64,000 nucleotides of DNA. Source: Rapana venosa. Lineage: Eukaryota; Mollusca; Gastropoda; Neogastropoda; Muricidae. This document shows, one piece after another, positions 61,036 to 64,000 of this stretch. The notes under the pieces are model-generated. The model was not told the origin of the DNA and ran no database searches. It saw only the letters and a list, made by a program, of their open reading frames with translations. Made by a program: the position numbers and the translations under genes. Every line of letters starts with the position of its first letter. Within the stretch, counting starts at the first letter, position 1. The stretch spans positions 7,080,254 to 7,144,253 of the forward strand of contig CM054159.1 of assembly GCA_028751875.1 (NCBI GenBank), read 5' to 3'.

Positions 61036-61424
61036 CAAGTACACCCACTAGACACACTCACTGTTCCTCCTGCTACTCTAAGTGTATTGGCTCTGCCAGG
61101 TCCAAAACCATCCTACAATAGCCTGGGGGGGGGGGGGGGGGGGGGGGATTAGGGCATAGTGTAGGATGGTTGTGGACAGATTTTGGGGGGGGGTTGTTTT
61201 AATTTCCATATATTTGGAAAGAAAGGGTTAGGAAGGTATATAAAAACCCTCCTGTTGAATAGGCAGGTTACTGCATATCTATCTCTCTGCATTCCCTTTT
61301 GGGATGGGTTGCCTAGAACCTAGTCTTCTGTGCTTGAATTTTTTTGTTTTACACAGCAAATCTGCCTTCAACCATCCTATAATATGCCCAGGAATTCTAT
61401 CTGCAATGCAATCAGCCAGTCAGT
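61036..61424. other. G run and gene-free DNA
   Basis: About 23 G at 61125-61147 and a second G run at 61185. No coding signal before the RT fragment starts. Confidence 0.65.
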
Positions 61425-62445
61425 ATGCTACAGAATTTGTACAATGACTGCTTTTTAGTGTACTACAACAACAACATTGGAGAATGGTTTCGAACAACAG
61501 TTGGAGTAAGGCAGGGCTGTCTACTCTCACCCACTCTTTTCAACATCTTCCTTGAGAGAATCATGGCTGATGCACTGGAACATCATGAAGGATCAGTCAG
61601 CATTGGTGGCAGAACGATTACAAACCTCCGCTTCGCAGATGACATTGATGGAATAGCAGGATCAGAAAAAGAGCTTGCCAGCCTAACAGAACACTTGAAT
61701 AAGGCCTCCAAAACATAAGGCATGGAAATCAGTGCAGAGAAGACCAAACTGATGACTAATAACACCAACGGCATTAGCACTGATATCAGGGTTAATGACC
61801 AGAAGCTGGAAACAGTTCAAAGCTTCAAGTACCTGGGAGCCATTGTATCAGACCAGGGATCCAAGCCAGAAGTAGTATGCAGGACTGCACAGACAATAAC
61901 AGCTTTGTCAAAACTAAACACCATCTGGAGAGATAAAAATATCTCACTTATCTCCAAGATCAGACTAATGCGCTCCCTTGTCATATCCATATTTCTGTAT
62001 GCCTGTGAATCATGGACCCTGACTGCAGATTTGGAGAGAAGAGTACAGGCGGTAGAGATGAGATGCTTTCGGAGACTCCTTGGCATCTCCTACAAAGACC
62101 ACATAAGCAACGAAAGCGTGCATAACAGAATCCAGCAAACCATTGGACCCTATGAGAACCTTCTAACAATCGTGAAAAAGCGTAAACTTAAATGGTATGG
62201 GCATGTCACAAGATCCAAAGGACTTGCAAAGACAGTTTTACAAGGCACTGTCCAAGGAGGAAGAAGAAGAGGCAGACCAAGGAAGAGTTGGGAGGATAAC
62301 ATCAGCGAATGGACAGGCCTAGAACTCAACAAAACCCTGAGAAAGGCAGAACAGAGAGAGGAATGGAGGGAACTGGTTGTTGAGTCTTTGAGGGTGCCCC
62401 CACGGTCGTCAGACTACGGGACAGATAGATAGATAGATGGATTTT
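61425..62445 (+). mobile_element. Non-LTR reverse transcriptase fragment with one stop
   Basis: One + frame runs from 61425 to 62432 with a single TAA at 61719. It encodes WFRTTVGVRQGCLLSPTLFN, LRFADDIDGIAGSEKELASL, MEISAEKTKLMTNN, FKYLGAIVSDQGS, FLYACESWTLTADLERR, KLKWYGHVTRSKG and GGRRRGRPRKSWEDN, typical of LINEs common in marine invertebrates. TAA stands where the family has Tyr before GMEIS. The 3' end is a (GATA)n tail at 62421-62441. 5' truncated just before the palm motif. Confidence 0.88.
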
Positions 62446-63425
62446 TGGTTGCTGCTGTATTGCTTTGTATGTGAAAATTGCACTTAAGAGTAATTGTTAC
62501 AGATGAAGGACAATAACATCTGGCAACAAACTTTTGAGAGAAAGCAAACCTAATATTTCATGTAATTAATATATATTATTTGAAAAGACCTCGAATTTTG
62601 CCACAAACTAGGTTTTTGTTGTTTTTTAAACAGTGAAAATCTCAAAAACCATCTAGAAACTACATAAAAAATACTGAATACTCAGATTATTGTATTACGT
62701 AACTATTACTGATCAAAAGTAGAAAAAGAAACAAACCAATCACAGTTAGGCCTGAAAGCTAAAATAGAAAATGTGTATGACAATAATAGAAAAAGCGTGT
62801 GACAATGTTATCATTATAGTTTAAAAGCTAAAAATAGAAAAATTGTAAGACAATGTTCTCATCATTATAATTAGCAGACTAAAACATTACTACAATGTGC
62901 TTGCATTTTCCCCCCTTTTTTTACATAGGTTGAGGTGGGTTTTTTTCATTTTGTTTCTTCTTTTGCAGTTTCACAAATTTAGTCTAGTTTTGCTCGATTA
63001 TCTCCTTTTAATTTTAACAACCTGGCAAGCTAATTGTATTTAATGCTTATCCAGTAGTCTAACCTAAAATGTTTAGATCTAGATTAACATGTAAGATATC
63101 TTTGAATTTGGAGTTGTAGGCAAACTTAGTTTAATCCAATAGGCCTAACAGTAGGTTAGTGTTGTTTGTAGGGCTTATTGAGGACTAGATCTAAGAATGT
63201 GTTGTTAAGTAATCTCTACAGACAATTAGGCTAATTACGAGTCAAGTGACGTCACTGTTGCAAATTTGGGAGAGGAGCGAAGAGTGTGTCTGTGAGTGTG
63301 AGCACGGTTGAGCTATAGCATCACACTAACATTGACCGTAGATACTAGTTCGGACACTTTATATGTAATTCCTAGTTTTGAGTGTTGCTTTGCACCCTAT
63401 AATTATTATGTTTTTGCTTGTTTAT

Positions 63426-63459
<34 letters not shown>

Positions 63460-63589
63460 ATTATCCTTCATAGCCTTCAAATCTATTTAATATTTGCTTG
63501 ACAACCGTTTTTGCGTCTTTTTCGATTTTATTGGGGCTTTTTTTTTTTTTAATGCTGTCTTGATTCACGACTATGAAAATCTAATTATT
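62446..63589. other. AT-rich gene-free DNA
   Basis: Unique sequence, a (CA)n array at 63428-63457, and a T run at 63539-63550. A segment AAAGCTAAAAATAGAAAA..GACAATGTT is repeated at 62757-62860. Confidence 0.55.
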
Positions 63590-64000
63590 AATTTTTGTGT
63601 TCGGCCTTTTCATTTGTTTTTGAATCATCTCCCATGACACGCTATCGTGGGCCTAAGTCGTGTTGATTCCAGCTGTAAATGGGTATCTGCCTCATTAGGG
63701 CCAGGGAAGGTAAAGCAGGGAGGGAGAGGAGATGGGCGCCGCCCTCAATATGCTGGCCCCTAGAGAAGTGAGGGCTCTGACGCCTCGCTCCCCTAGAACC
63801 TTAATATAGGTTATGAGACACCTGTACCTTTTTTATAAAAATACTTGAGACTGTTGAGCTTAATTATTAGATTAATTGTGTTCGGCCTTTCATTGTTTTG
63901 AATCTGCCGGACCGGCTATCGTGGCTAAGTCGTTTGTTCAGCTGTAAATGGGTATCTGCCATTGGCCAGGGAAGGTAAGCAGGGAGGAGTAGGGGAGATG
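63590..64000 (+). repeat. Family 3 SINE bodies in a tandem duplication, cut by the window end
   Basis: Two head-less family 3 bodies (from CAGCTGTAAATGGGTATCTG) at 63671-63832 and 63938 onward. Each is preceded by the same flank TGTTCGGCCTTT..CATT, CGGCTATCGTGG/GCTATCGTGGGC and TAAGTCGT, so a unit of about 280 bp is duplicated. Confidence 0.75.

Overview
This window is nuclear DNA from an animal, not a microbe. Its genes are split by introns with GT..AG borders. About a third of the bases are simple repeats or retrotransposon debris, and there are no operons, ribosome binding sites or CRISPR arrays. The mix of tRNA-derived SINEs, RTE-like and L2-like LINE fragments, long CA/GA arrays and long poly-G/C runs fits a lophotrochozoan, most likely a mollusc (perhaps a marine gastropod). 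That guess rests on general resemblance only.

Three protein genes can be read. (1) PFDN5 (prefoldin subunit 5), + strand, five coding exons at 13360-18613, almost complete but with one missing base in exon 3. (2) MTPAP (mitochondrial poly(A) polymerase), - strand, seven clean exons from the ATG at 37520 down to 23296, plus an indel-damaged C-terminal exon near 22230-22578. All three catalytic aspartates are visible. (3) An NHL-repeat beta-propeller protein, + strand, exons at 54428-55550, 56662-56832 and 57451-59105, with no RING or B-box seen; its first exon needs several frame corrections.

Layout. 1-5560: AT-rich, gene-free, with a six-copy minisatellite and a possible MITE. 5561-10332: a 1.4-kb segment present three times in tandem, the last copy holding a SINE. 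10333-13278: a very dense microsatellite cluster. 13280-19535: PFDN5. 19540-22200: dispersed repeats, an RTE tail and a stretch that looks poorly resolved. 22230-37520: MTPAP, whose introns hold three minisatellites, an L2-like LINE tail, an RTE-like reverse transcriptase and many SINEs. 37530-53600: intergenic, packed with SINE copies, an RTE fragment, an RNase H-bearing LINE fragment and simple repeats. 54428-59105: the NHL gene. 59106-64000: 3' flank, a nearly intact RT fragment and 5S-type SINE tails.

The most striking signals are in MTPAP. The donor site of the catalytic exon (exon 4) is the first unit of a roughly 18-copy minisatellite in which most units keep a GTGAGT-like donor. The acceptor of the last exon is the end unit of a four-copy array in which most units carry a pyrimidine tract, an AG and the first exon bases. 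A third, 58-bp array on the other side of exon 4 was amplified from an L2-type reverse transcriptase sequence. The window also shows a SINE family sharing its 3' end with an L2-like LINE, a tRNA/5S composite SINE, and three insertions nested inside older repeats, two of them with clear target-site duplications.
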